From Natronincola ferrireducens (lineage in GTDB: Bacteria > Bacillota > Clostridia > Peptostreptococcales > Natronincolaceae): DNA of 64,000 bases. This document shows, one piece after another, positions 34,951-42,757 of this stretch. The position numbers were made by a program, and so were the translations under genes. How positions within the stretch are numbered: position 1 is the stretch's first letter; the number at the start of each line of letters is the position of its first letter. The DNA lies in the NCBI RefSeq assembly GCF_900100845.1, contig NZ_FNFP01000001.1:930001-994000 (forward strand), in the 5' to 3' direction. A model generated the notes under the pieces. The model ran no database searches. It was not told where the DNA came from and worked only from the letters and a program-made list of their open reading frames with translations.

Positions 34951-34985
34951 AATCAAAACTACCCCCTAAGGGAGTAGTTTTGATT
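34951..34985 (-). terminator. Terminator of the decayed substrate-binding protein gene
   Basis: AATCAAAACTACCCC pairs with GGAGTAGTTTTGATT with one mismatch. It lies directly beyond the C-terminal end of the minus-strand pseudogene, at the same position as the terminator of its intact paralogue (60891-60924). 34816-34950 holds nothing recognisable. Confidence 0.55.
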
Positions 34986-34990
34986 CGCTA

Positions 34991-35176
34991 CTGAGTGCTT
35001 TCTATAGCTACTTCTATAAATTTTGTCACGACGATTTTGTTATAATCTACCCTTTGATTAAGTTCGCCAGCCTCTGTCATAACATCCTGTAATCTATCTA
35101 ATCCTTCTTCCGTCAACACTGGATTATGTCTAGATGGGTATCAGGAAAATGGGGCTGTAGAATTTTTTTAACTTCC
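34991..35176 (-). pseudogene. C-terminal fragment of a decayed NMT1-type substrate-binding protein gene
   Basis: Aligns base by base with 60940-61172, the 3' part of the intact substrate-binding protein gene at 60937-61953: for example ATAATCTACCCTTTGATTAAG against GTAATCTACCCTTTGGTTAAG (minus-strand coding in both). Relative to the intact gene it has a deletion of about 50 bases around 35130-35137 and small frameshifts, so it cannot encode a product. The rest of the same gene is at 37074-37180. Confidence 0.8.
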
Positions 35177-35227
35177 TTCTAAGCTATTTTGTTTAACTTA
35201 AAGATTTGAAGAAAAGCTTAATCCTAT

Positions 35228-35365
35228 TTATTGTTTATCTTTGTTCATTGGGCTATTACCACTTGTTTGTTTTCTAATTTCTTTGTCAGCCTTCTTCATT
35301 AGAAAGTACCCACCAACACAAAAACCTATAAAAACTAACAACACCATTATTTCATCAAGTTTCAT
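35228..35365 (-). CDS. 45-residue single-helix membrane protein
   Basis: ATG 35365 (minus) follows AAGGAGGGG; 45 codons to TAA 35228. One hydrophobic helix (about residues 5-22, IMVLLVFIGFCVGGYFLM) and a charged tail (KKADKEIRKQ). It lies 36 bases behind the 128-residue membrane protein gene, so they likely form an operon. Function unknown. Confidence 0.6.
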   Translation of the reverse strand: MKLDEIMVLLVFIGFCVGGYFLMKKADKEIRKQTSGNSPMNKDKQ

Positions 35366-35401
35366 GAAAACCCCTCCTTATCTACAATCTATCAGTATCC
35401 A

Positions 35402-35788
35402 TTAATCCTGTAGATAAGAGTCTTTGTAACTGCTCATATGGTATCTAGGAATAAGTAATTGATGAAGCTTTGAAAACAAACGTGACCAATTATAGTATTC
35501 ATAAGAATTAGTAGCAGATTTTACTGATAAAAGCAAAAACAATATCGGTATTAAACGTAATATATTCATACTCAATATGTCTATAAAGTTATTATCATTA
35601 CTTTCCTCAGAATGATAAAAAATTATTGTGCTTGATTCAGGGATTTGACATAAATATACGTTATCTAAAGAAACTTTATTATTTGTAAAATATCCATCAA
35701 TATTAAAGCATAAGAAAAAGACTAGCAAAAAAGCCATCATAAGAGAGAGAAATTGTTTTATTTTTTTTTGCTTCATATAAATACTCAT
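35402..35788 (-). CDS. Membrane protein of unknown function
   Basis: 128 residues. Basic N-terminus, hydrophobic helix at about 12-29, a polar outside segment (about 30-70), a second helix (about 72-90) and a basic tail ending YLQD. ATG 35788 follows AAGAGGTGG. Promoter with a spacer palindrome lies upstream (35840-35869). No family recognised. It lies inside the segment that splits the decayed substrate-binding protein gene. Confidence 0.6.
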   Translation of the reverse strand: MSIYMKQKKIKQFLSLMMAFLLVFFLCFNIDGYFTNNKVSLDNVYLCQIPESSTIIFYHSEESNDNNFIDILSMNILRLIPILFLLLSVKSATNSYEYYNWSRLFSKLHQLLIPRYHMSSYKDSYLQD

Positions 35789-35839
35789 TTACCCCACCTC
35801 TTAACAATTGGAGACTTTGACTTAATACTGACTATACAT

Positions 35840-35869
35840 ATTATAATACTGTTTGAGTATGAAAAGCAA
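35840..35869 (-). promoter_or_regulatory. Promoter with a palindrome in the spacer
   Basis: Minus strand: TTGCTT (35869-35864), 18-bp spacer, TATAAT (35845-35840). The spacer is filled by the perfect inverted repeat ATACT-CAAAC-AGTAT (35860-35846), positioned like a repressor operator. Confidence 0.5.
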
Positions 35870-35914
35870 CGAATATTAGTGCAAGAGGATCTAGTATACA
35901 TCAAAGAAGGAACT

Positions 35915-36106
35915 TTAAATTGAAGAACCGGGTAATACATCATTTTTATTCAAGATACAAGTAGGACTTTTGATTTCTATTAATAATTTGTGATAGAAAA
36001 GCCGTTGTTTGAGATGGACACTGTATCCCATCGGTGATTTTAGTTTTGGCTGTATTAATTCATAGAGAGGACAGTCTTCAACAGAAAAAAATTTCTTTTC
36101 TTAAGG
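35915..36106 (-). pseudogene. Possible gene remnant, C-terminal reading frame without a start
   Basis: About 60 codons are open on the minus strand to TAA 35915-35917, giving a protein-like sequence (FFSVEDCPLYELIQPKLKSP near the beginning, NDVLPGSSI at the end), but there is no start codon or ribosome site and a stop lies just upstream. It looks like the tail of a lost gene. Parent family not recognised. The rest of 35881-36228 shows nothing else. Confidence 0.3.
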
Positions 36107-36228
36107 TAAATTAAGCTATCTCGTATAGGATAATACTTATAATAGAATTATAAATAGAACGGGTGTATAATTTTATATATGTTCAATAATTCATAATATT
36201 TTATATTAAAAAACCTACTCAGCAAGGG

Positions 36229-37059
36229 ATGGTGAATCATTTGTCACTTATAGACCAGAAGATAAAAGATAAGCTATATAAAATTATATTTGGAACAGAT
36301 ACCCCAGCAGGAAAAGCCTTTGATGTCATGCTTATTATTACAATTCTCAGTAATAGTATGATAATTATTGCTGAAAGTGTAGAAGTTATTAGAAATACTT
36401 ATGGAATGTGGCTAGTAGTACTGGGGTGGTTCTTTGTTATTATCTTTACTATTGAGTACATATTAAGGCTTTTTGTTGTCAAAAGAAAAGGTGCTTATCT
36501 GTTGAGCTTCTTTGGTATTATTGACTTACTAGCTATTTTACCTGCGTTTTTAGGTTTTTTTATGCCACAAATACGATTTTTAGTCATTGTTAGGAGCCTT
36601 AGACTCCTTAGACTGTTTAGCATACTAAAAATGGGCCGTTATATGGAAGAGTCTAGTCATTTGTTACGGGCATTGAAGGCTAGTAGACCTAAAATTACCG
36701 TTTTTCTTTTTACAATACTATTCATTATCGTGGTAGTAGGATCAATGATGTATGTTATTGAAGGACCCCAAAACGGATTTGACAGTATTCCTATATCTAT
36801 GTACTGGGCAATTGTTACGATTTCCACCGTGGGCTATGGGGACATCTCTCCCCAGACCCCTATAGGAAAGCTAATTTCCAGCTTGCTAATGATTATCGGA
36901 TATGGAATTTTGGCTGTGCCTACTGGAATTATCTCCCATGAACTGGCCCATACTTCTAAAAACCAAGGAAAGAAAAAAAACTGTCCTAATTGTTATTCAA
37001 AATTCTATACTAAGGAGGAACGTTTTTGTTCTAAATGTGGCACTTTGCTTGATTCATAA
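36229..37059 (+). CDS. Voltage-gated-type potassium channel with C-terminal zinc ribbon
   Basis: 276 residues. Six-helix channel: S1-S3 (about 30-110), S4 with spaced arginines (Arg116, 122, 125, 128 in RFLVIVRSLRLLRLF), S5 (about 155-175), pore helix and selectivity filter TVGYGD (200-205), S6 (about 215-238). The cytoplasmic tail carries a zinc ribbon (Cys252, 255, 267, 270), an unusual addition that may tetramerise or regulate the channel. The start is uncertain: ATG 36229 has little upstream signal, while TTG 36241 follows GGTGA. Confidence 0.88.
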   Translation: MVNHLSLIDQKIKDKLYKIIFGTDTPAGKAFDVMLIITILSNSMIIIAESVEVIRNTYGMWLVVLGWFFVIIFTIEYILRLFVVKRKGAYLLSFFGIIDLLAILPAFLGFFMPQIRFLVIVRSLRLLRLFSILKMGRYMEESSHLLRALKASRPKITVFLFTILFIIVVVGSMMYVIEGPQNGFDSIPISMYWAIVTISTVGYGDISPQTPIGKLISSLLMIIGYGILAVPTGIISHELAHTSKNQGKKKNCPNCYSKFYTKEERFCSKCGTLLDS

Positions 37060-37073
37060 TATAAAGTAGATAT

Positions 37074-37180
37074 TATAGATGGCGTTTGTAAACTTCTCAA
37101 TGATTTCAGGATTTTTTTCTATATAGCTCTTTTTAGCTGAGTAGGCGTATAAGGAATATAACCACTTTTTTGACCACACT
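37074..37180 (-). pseudogene. Middle fragment of the decayed substrate-binding protein gene
   Basis: Aligns with 61210-61311 of the intact paralogue (ATAGATGGCGTTTGTAAAC against ATAGATGGCATTTGTGAAG, and GTATAAGGAATATA identical). With the fragment at 34991-35176 it restores the gene order of the paralogue, only ~38 bases missing at the junction, so the ~1.9 kb between them looks inserted. Confidence 0.75.
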
Positions 37181-37378
37181 ATACTTTACCTTTAAAAGTT
37201 ATCAATTTATTTGGTGTAACTGTAGAGTCATTAAGTATTAGAAAACAGATGAATATTTAATTATTGTATAAAATGGGAATTGATAAAACTTCACATTCAT
37301 TAGGGTATTTAAGGTGATTATAAAAAATAGAAGGACTTAAAGAAAGAGATCTATACAATTATTAAATTAGTTAAACTA

Positions 37379-37407
37379 TTGACAATTATTTTACAATTAT
37401 ATATACT
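37379..37407 (+). promoter_or_regulatory. Strong promoter of the riboswitch-operon transcript
   Basis: TTGACA (37379-37384), 17-bp spacer, TATACT (37402-37407). Transcription would start near 37414, just ahead of the structured leader. 37181-37378 shows nothing else. Confidence 0.75.
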
Positions 37408-37438
37408 TATAGCAATGAATCAATTATCAAAATTTTAT

Positions 37439-37541
37439 AAATACTCCGAGTCTATTCTTCCTAATAAAGAAATTTTATGGGAGATAGGCCTGTAGGGTAT
37501 AAAGGGAAACCTTTATGCCTCCCATTGTGGAAAGGAGTCGT
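37439..37541 (+). ncRNA. Candidate molybdenum/tungsten cofactor riboswitch aptamer
   Basis: Structured leader. Closing stem ACTCC (37442-37446) with GGAGT (37534-37538); hairpin TTCTT/AAGAA; TGGGAG (37478-37483) with CTCCCA (37519-37524); and a hairpin ATAAAGG-GAAA-CCTTTAT (37499-37516) with a GNRA tetraloop. The ending GTGGAAAGGAGT fits my memory of the Moco RNA motif consensus. Downstream genes are for Mo/W uptake and Mo-cofactor-like functions, and intrinsic terminators follow, which supports the class. No covariance search was possible. Confidence 0.6.
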
Positions 37542-37578
37542 GCATACAAAACATTCTAGAGGAATGGTATTGGATGTT

Positions 37579-37603
37579 AGACGCCTAAAAGGGCGTCTTT
37601 TTT
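37579..37603 (+). terminator. Expression-platform terminator 1
   Basis: AGACGCC / GGCGTCT with loop TAAAAG, followed by TTTTT. It lies 40 bases after the aptamer and 171 bases before the first gene. Confidence 0.75.
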
Positions 37604-37607
37604 AACG

Positions 37608-37638
37608 AAATGACTCTTTTGTAAAGGAGTCATTTTTT
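37608..37638 (+). terminator. Expression-platform terminator 2
   Basis: AAATGACTC / GAGTCATTT stem followed by a T-run. Its 3' arm AAAGGAGTC (37623-37631) repeats the aptamer's closing-stem 3' strand (37531-37539), so its 5' arm could instead pair with the aptamer strand and form an antiterminator. Confidence 0.65.
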
Positions 37639-37773
37639 GTGGCCCTCTGTGAAAGCGACTTGCGTAAAATCACAGATTTTAGCAATATATATCATAATAT
37701 TTGAAATAATTAAATGAATACATAAATTAGAAGGTTAAAAACAAAATCACATAGAGAAATAGGGGGGAGGAAC

Positions 37774-38304
37774 ATTAAACTTTTTAAAATTATTGCAATC
37801 ATGATCATTGGTATCTCTATATTAGGATGCTCTATCGGTAGTAGAGACAAAGTTCCTTTAGAAGTCCAAGCACATATAGAGGAAACCAACGAAGTACGGA
37901 TTTTGAATAAACATACAACAACCAATATTCAAGGGGTATATTATGTTGGTAAAATCTTTGGTGAAAAAACAATTCTTCAGTGGGTAGAAAAGGAGGGATT
38001 TAACGGGAAGATTCAACTTCTTGTAACAGTTGACGTAGAGGAGGATAGGGTGTTGAAGGTTGAAGTTTTAGACCATCAGGAGACAGATAGTTATGGAGGA
38101 TACATAACAGAAGATTGGTTTTTAGATAGGTTTATTGGAAAAGACCCTCAGTACCAATTGGTTGCAGCAAAGGTTACTGCTAAAAATCCTGAGGATATTT
38201 CTATTGTTACAGGAGCCACCATCACAAGTGAAGCCGTTATCAATGCTGTAAATGATGCTATGGAAAATTACTTAAGAATAAAAAAGGAGGAATTTAAAAG
38301 ATGA
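37774..38304 (+). CDS. FMN-binding lipoprotein, first gene of the riboswitch operon
   Basis: 176 residues if translation starts at ATT 37774, right behind GGGGGGAGG. That start yields a normal lipoprotein signal (MKLFKIIAIMIIGISILGC). The first ATG, 37801, is 30 bases from the ribosome site and leaves no basic N-terminus. The mature part is an FMN_bind domain (about 75-176) with KIFGEKTILQ, Gly-Gly in SYGGYITEDWF and flavinylation motif VTGATITSEAV. Likely a surface electron-transfer flavoprotein; in this operon it could reduce the bound pterin or metal cofactor. It overlaps the next gene by ATGA. Confidence 0.8.
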   Translation: MKLFKIIAIMIIGISILGCSIGSRDKVPLEVQAHIEETNEVRILNKHTTTNIQGVYYVGKIFGEKTILQWVEKEGFNGKIQLLVTVDVEEDRVLKVEVLDHQETDSYGGYITEDWFLDRFIGKDPQYQLVAAKVTAKNPEDISIVTGATITSEAVINAVNDAMENYLRIKKEEFKR

Positions 38305-39407
38305 AAATACATCGTATAGCAATACTTCTTATTCTAATAATTGGGTTAACACTGTCAGGATGTTCAACTACTTCACAAGAAGAGGCGGTAATATCTACGG
38401 GTGGAGAGACAATCGATGAGAAAATTGTGCTTGCAGGTCTAGAAGAGAAGGAAATAGAGATCACAGTTGAAAGCCTAAAGAACTACGAAACGATAACAAG
38501 AGAAGTAGTTTCAGTGAATTCCAGCGGTACTGAAAACAGGTTTGCTGTAACAGGAAGCTTACTGGAGGATGTGTTACAGGATTTAGGACACTCTCAAAAA
38601 GATCTAAAAGGTCTTCGGTTGATTGCTGGTGATGGATATTCTATGGAGGTTCCTAAGGAGGTTGTAGGTCATCGGGAAATAGTCCTGGCTTATGAGGTAG
38701 ATGGAGAGCCATTAGATCAGAAAAGTAGACCTATTAGAGTAATTGTTCCACAGGAAAGGGCTATGTATTGGGTTCGCAACCTAACAAGAATCGAAGTATT
38801 AGAGGAAACAGAAGACGCAACTGTAAACACTGTTATTTTTTTAGAAGCTGCCATAAGTACCCTACCTCAAGAGGATTACACCTATTATGATAGTGTAGAT
38901 CAAGCCATTAGACCTACAGACCTTATTAGAGAATTTGGTGATGAAAAGGAAGAGAAAACTGTATACATAAAAGCTGTTGATGGATTGGAAAAAAATGAAA
39001 CAAATGAGATTTTCCAAAGTGGTTACATAAAAGTAACTGGTACGGATGCACCTATGTTTTTATCACCAGATATCCCTAAGGGAATGTACGTGAAGGACAT
39101 TTTATGGTTTTCTCAAGGCAACAGCGTTTTTTTTACCTATAGCAAAGGCCAAGAGTTGTTTCAAGTTAAAAAGTTAGAAGATAAAGAGGGGATTATGCTA
39201 AAGGACATTATTGATGAAGTTGGTTTAAGAGAAGGACAGACTTATAAGCTGACAGCTGTTGATGGATACAGTGTGGAAGTAGGGATAGAGGAACTGGAGA
39301 AGGGGATTGTCTATTTAGGAAAAGAGGGAGAGCTAAGGACTTCCTTTGAAGACCTACCTAAAAATCTCAACATAAAAGGGTTATTAGCTATAGAGGTAAT
39401 GGATTAA
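38301..39407 (+). CDS. Lipoprotein with tandem sulfite-oxidase-fold (molybdopterin-binding type) domains
   Basis: 368 residues. Lipobox LSGC at about 18-21. At least two units resembling the oxidoreductase molybdopterin-binding domain (Pfam PF00174): about 70-170 with AGDGYSMEVPKEVVGHREIV (GDGYS, then LAYEVDGEPL and PIRVIVPQ) and about 275-368 with AVDGYSVEVGIEELEKGIVYL. A central weaker unit has AVDGLEKNE. The N-terminal part holding the catalytic cysteine in real sulfite oxidases is absent, so a binding role is more likely than catalysis. Related units occur in the genes at 40042, 41553 and 45704. Confidence 0.75.
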   Translation: MKIHRIAILLILIIGLTLSGCSTTSQEEAVISTGGETIDEKIVLAGLEEKEIEITVESLKNYETITREVVSVNSSGTENRFAVTGSLLEDVLQDLGHSQKDLKGLRLIAGDGYSMEVPKEVVGHREIVLAYEVDGEPLDQKSRPIRVIVPQERAMYWVRNLTRIEVLEETEDATVNTVIFLEAAISTLPQEDYTYYDSVDQAIRPTDLIREFGDEKEEKTVYIKAVDGLEKNETNEIFQSGYIKVTGTDAPMFLSPDIPKGMYVKDILWFSQGNSVFFTYSKGQELFQVKKLEDKEGIMLKDIIDEVGLREGQTYKLTAVDGYSVEVGIEELEKGIVYLGKEGELRTSFEDLPKNLNIKGLLAIEVMD

Positions 39408-39468
39408 GATAAAAAATAATCATCGGAGCTTAGTTAACAACAGTATAAGGATAATCGGGGGGAGATAA

Positions 39469-40029
39469 ATGGCTAAACAAAGATTTCTAAAGAGATTTTC
39501 TGTATTTGATTTGGTGGTAATAGCCATGATGGCTTCTCTGGGAATTGCTATTAAACCAGTGGTAGTTCCCTTAGCCCATATTATCACAGGGCCCCTATAT
39601 ATTCCTGGGGGTGTGATTGCTGGTGGGTTTTATATGCTATGGATTGTTCTAGGGGTAGGTCTTGTGGGAAAAAGGGGTACTGCTACCCTGATAGCCTTAG
39701 TTCAAGCAATCATGGTAATTTCTATAGGGGTTTTTGGTACCCACGGAATTTTAAGCTTGATCACTTATTTATTACCAGGAATTGCTGTTGATATGGCTCT
39801 TCTATTAACAAGGCATAGGGGTTGTTGTATAGGCTGTTGCTTTTTGGCTGGCATTGCAGCCAATATGAGTGGAACTTTTCTCGTCAATGTTGTTTTTTTT
39901 CAATTACCCTTGATACCTCTAATATTAAGCTTAAGTAGTGCTGCTTTGTCAGGAGGCCTGGGAGGATTGATAGCTTATAGTATTATTAAACAATTTAGAA
40001 ATCTACATATCATCAATCATGGAACATAA
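39469..40029 (+). CDS. ECF transporter S component (substrate-binding membrane subunit)
   Basis: 186 residues, six hydrophobic helices. Opening RFSVFDLVVIAMMASLGIAIKP with small residues (AMMASLGIA) is the EcfT-contact surface of S components, and the second region PLYIPGGVIAGGFYMLWIVL is typical of the ThiW/HMP-type S families. It determines the substrate of the ECF module encoded just downstream (42062-44159). ATG 39469 after GGGGGGAGA. The surrounding genes suggest a pterin-like cofactor rather than the usual vitamins; this is inference. Confidence 0.8.
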   Translation: MAKQRFLKRFSVFDLVVIAMMASLGIAIKPVVVPLAHIITGPLYIPGGVIAGGFYMLWIVLGVGLVGKRGTATLIALVQAIMVISIGVFGTHGILSLITYLLPGIAVDMALLLTRHRGCCIGCCFLAGIAANMSGTFLVNVVFFQLPLIPLILSLSSAALSGGLGGLIAYSIIKQFRNLHIINHGT

Positions 40030-40041
40030 AGGGGTGACAAA

Positions 40042-41556
40042 ATGAAATATAAAAATCTTCTATTAGCAATAGTATTATTGTTTATAGGTAGTTTATTAGG
40101 TTTTACAGTGGCAAAAACAGGCTTGGCGGCAAATTCACAGGTCCATGAGATAGATGCTATGCATTTAACAAGTTTCAAAGTTATAGGGGACGTAAAAGAG
40201 GTTATTGAGGTTAAAGAACTTAGTCAGTTTGCCACGACAGAGATGGAGCATAAGGATAGCGTAATGAAGTTTTTCTCTCTTGAGGAAGTCATCAAGTCTG
40301 CATATCCCATTGTAGAGGAGTATGAGATTTTATTTGTAGGTAGGGATGGACTAATGGCGAAAATTGATGGAGATAGGATGGAGGGGTGCCATATCACGTA
40401 CTCTTATGAATATGGATGGGAGCTTGTCAATGAAAACCACCCTATTAGCAGTAATATTAAAAAATTAAAAGAGATCGTAGTAATTTCTAAAGAAAACAAT
40501 TGGAAAGATGGGGTTAACATTATAAGTGTGACAGAAAATATTCTTAATATGACGCCAGGCCAAATGTACATAAAAGAACTAAATCATTATCCCCACTTTG
40601 AAGGTAAGTCCTCAGTAGAGGAAAATGGCAGGACTTATAATACCAGCGTTTATACTACAAAAAAAATCATTAGATTTCAAGATTTACTCGATATTCCCCA
40701 GAACAAACTTCTTTTAGCTGTAAGTAATGATGGAGACTACCGCTACATAGATGGCAGGGGCTATTTTGAACTAAAAGACAATAGAATTGATTATATAGAT
40801 ACACACAATAAAAAAACCATAAAGGAAGTAAAGGGTGTTTTCATCAATCCCCCTGCTGTTAGTATCATGGATACCTATTATGATACATTACATTTTATGA
40901 AACAGGATGAAAAAGTGATGATTTTGTTTCTAGATGGATTTGGATATCATCAATACCTTCAAGCAATGAACAAGGGATATGCTCCCTTCTTAAATTCCTT
41001 AGAAAGGGCTGAAAAAGCTTCGACAGTATATAGACCTGTAACCAATGCAGGCTTTGCTGCCATGATTACAGGAGAACCCCCATTTATAAATGGTATCTAT
41101 TCTAGAAATCAAAGGGAGCTGAAGGTGCCAAGTATTTTTAGCTGGGCACTGGAGTTAAATAAAAAGGCAGCACTAATTCAAGGGCCTATTAATGTGTTGG
41201 ATACAGAAATACAACCAATATTAAATATGGATAAAAACAACAATGACATTGCTGACGATGAGATTTATGAAAAGGCGCTAGAGGAAATAGAGAAAGGCTA
41301 TGACTTAATCCTTATACATTTTAAAGCCATTGATATTTATGGTCATAGCTATGGAGATTTTGATGAAAGAACAATGGCAACGATTAAAATGATTGATCAA
41401 TATGTAGAGGAATTGGTAAAAGCATGGGAGGGAAAAGTAATCATCACCTCTGACCATGGCATGCATTCTACCGATGAAGGAGGATATCACGGAAACTTCC
41501 AGGTAGAGGACATGCTTGTGCCTTATTTAGTTATAGAGGGAGGGAATAAATCATGA
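40042..41556 (+). CDS. Secreted alkaline-phosphatase-superfamily phosphodiesterase with SUOX-like N-domain
   Basis: 504 residues. N-terminal signal anchor (about 5-24). Residues about 75-150 resemble the SUOX-like units of neighbouring proteins (EILFVGRDGLMAKIDGDRM). The C-terminal enzyme domain (about 290-500) has all metal/active residues of nucleotide pyrophosphatase/phosphodiesterases: Asp298 (ILFLDGFGYH), nucleophile Thr334 (RPVTNAGFAAMITGEPP), Asp431 and His435 (DIYGH), Asp471-His472 (SDHGMH) and His483. It would act outside the cell, splitting a phosphodiester or pyrophosphate, such as a dinucleotide cofactor, or a phosphomonoester. ATGA overlap with the next gene. Confidence 0.82.
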   Translation: MKYKNLLLAIVLLFIGSLLGFTVAKTGLAANSQVHEIDAMHLTSFKVIGDVKEVIEVKELSQFATTEMEHKDSVMKFFSLEEVIKSAYPIVEEYEILFVGRDGLMAKIDGDRMEGCHITYSYEYGWELVNENHPISSNIKKLKEIVVISKENNWKDGVNIISVTENILNMTPGQMYIKELNHYPHFEGKSSVEENGRTYNTSVYTTKKIIRFQDLLDIPQNKLLLAVSNDGDYRYIDGRGYFELKDNRIDYIDTHNKKTIKEVKGVFINPPAVSIMDTYYDTLHFMKQDEKVMILFLDGFGYHQYLQAMNKGYAPFLNSLERAEKASTVYRPVTNAGFAAMITGEPPFINGIYSRNQRELKVPSIFSWALELNKKAALIQGPINVLDTEIQPILNMDKNNNDIADDEIYEKALEEIEKGYDLILIHFKAIDIYGHSYGDFDERTMATIKMIDQYVEELVKAWEGKVIITSDHGMHSTDEGGYHGNFQVEDMLVPYLVIEGGNKS

Positions 41557-42065
41557 AAAAGATAGTAACAATTGCAATCCTTGTTTTAGTAATAGTAATT
41601 GCAGTAACCGCCTATCTTAATCAAAATCAGGTTAAAGAAAAAGCTTCCATGATTGAAAATGCTACCATTTCTATAAAAGTAGATGGTGAAGAGGTGGGCA
41701 TCATGAACCTAGGATCGATACAGGACTTAGGAGAAGAGACATTTCATGCCAACCTTAAAAGCAGTGGTAAAGATCCTATAGAATACCAATATACTGGAGT
41801 ACCATTAAAGACAATATTTCAAGCACAGGAAGTTGATATAGAAGGTAATGGGCAAGTAATTGTTCGATCAGTTGACGGATACACAGTTGCTCTTTCGGTG
41901 GAGGAAGTGTTGCAGGAGGATAATGTTTATCTTGCCTATGAAAGAAATGGAGAACCTTTGGGAACGAAAGAAGATGGTGGCAGTGGTCCATACCAAATCA
42001 TTATACGGAATGATCCCTTTAGTCAGCGGTGGACTAAGTTTGTTGTAGAGGTGGAGCTACAGTGA
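41553..42065 (+). CDS. Membrane-anchored SUOX-fold domain protein
   Basis: 170 residues. N-terminal membrane anchor or signal (about 3-22; no lipobox Cys), then one clear molybdopterin-binding-type unit: TGVPLKTIFQA, VIVRSVDGYTVALSVEEVL, VYLAYERNGEPLG, and a closing SQRWTKFVVEVEL strand. Of the set this is the closest to the PF00174 consensus, but it lacks the cysteine-bearing segment. Overlaps the phosphodiesterase gene (ATGA) and the ECF ATPase gene (GTGA), so it is tightly coupled to both and is a good candidate for handing substrate to the ECF transporter. Confidence 0.78.
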   Translation: MKKIVTIAILVLVIVIAVTAYLNQNQVKEKASMIENATISIKVDGEEVGIMNLGSIQDLGEETFHANLKSSGKDPIEYQYTGVPLKTIFQAQEVDIEGNGQVIVRSVDGYTVALSVEEVLQEDNVYLAYERNGEPLGTKEDGGSGPYQIIIRNDPFSQRWTKFVVEVELQ

Positions 42066-42748
42066 CCTGGGCCATTGAAATAAGAAATCTTACCTTCCGT
42101 TATCCTGGAAGAGATACATACATATTACAGAATGTTAATCTCAAGATAAAACAAGGCGAGACAGTAGCTATTGTTGGATTAAGTGGTAATGGTAAAAGCA
42201 CCCTATGTTATTGCATCAGTGGTATTATACCCCATATTTATGGGGGAGATCTCCAAGGTGAAGTCTTTTTATTTGATCAACCTATAAAGGATTTGAAAAG
42301 GAGTGAAATGGTTACAAAGATTGGGATTGTATTTCAAGATCCAGATACCCAGTTATTCTCACCAACGGTGGAGGATGAGGTAGCCTTTGGACCAGAAAAT
42401 TTATGCCTTGATAGATGGGAAATTGATCGTAGAATAGAGGAGGCTTTGAAGGTGGTGGGGATGGAGAATCATCGGCTTAGTAATCCTAACCATTTATCAG
42501 GAGGTCAAAAGCAACTGGTTGCCCTAGCTTCAGTGCTAAGTTTAGAACCTGATATTTTCGTTTTTGATGAGGCTGTATCTCAAGTGGACAAAGATGGAAA
42601 GCTGGCCATTAAAAATAAAATTCTAACCTTAAAAAAGGAGAAAAAAACCATTATTATGGTTGAGCATGATTTTACCAATCTTGACATAGCTGATCGTGTA
42701 GTAGTATTGAAGGAAGGAAGACTTCAAGAGTTTGAGGGATGGTTATAG
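42062..42748 (+). CDS. ecfA: ECF transporter ATPase (EcfA)
   Basis: 228 residues. Walker A GLSGNGKST, Q-loop VFQDPDTQLFSPTVEDEVAFG (typical of ECF ATPases), signature LSGGQKQ, Walker B IFVFDEAVSQVD, H-loop EHD. Q-loop sequence DPDTQ/ENP-type and the paired second ATPase indicate an ECF module, not a classic importer. GTG start overlapping the previous stop. Confidence 0.9.
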   Translation: MTWAIEIRNLTFRYPGRDTYILQNVNLKIKQGETVAIVGLSGNGKSTLCYCISGIIPHIYGGDLQGEVFLFDQPIKDLKRSEMVTKIGIVFQDPDTQLFSPTVEDEVAFGPENLCLDRWEIDRRIEEALKVVGMENHRLSNPNHLSGGQKQLVALASVLSLEPDIFVFDEAVSQVDKDGKLAIKNKILTLKKEKKTIIMVEHDFTNLDIADRVVVLKEGRLQEFEGWL

Positions 42749-42757
42749 GAATAAGGA

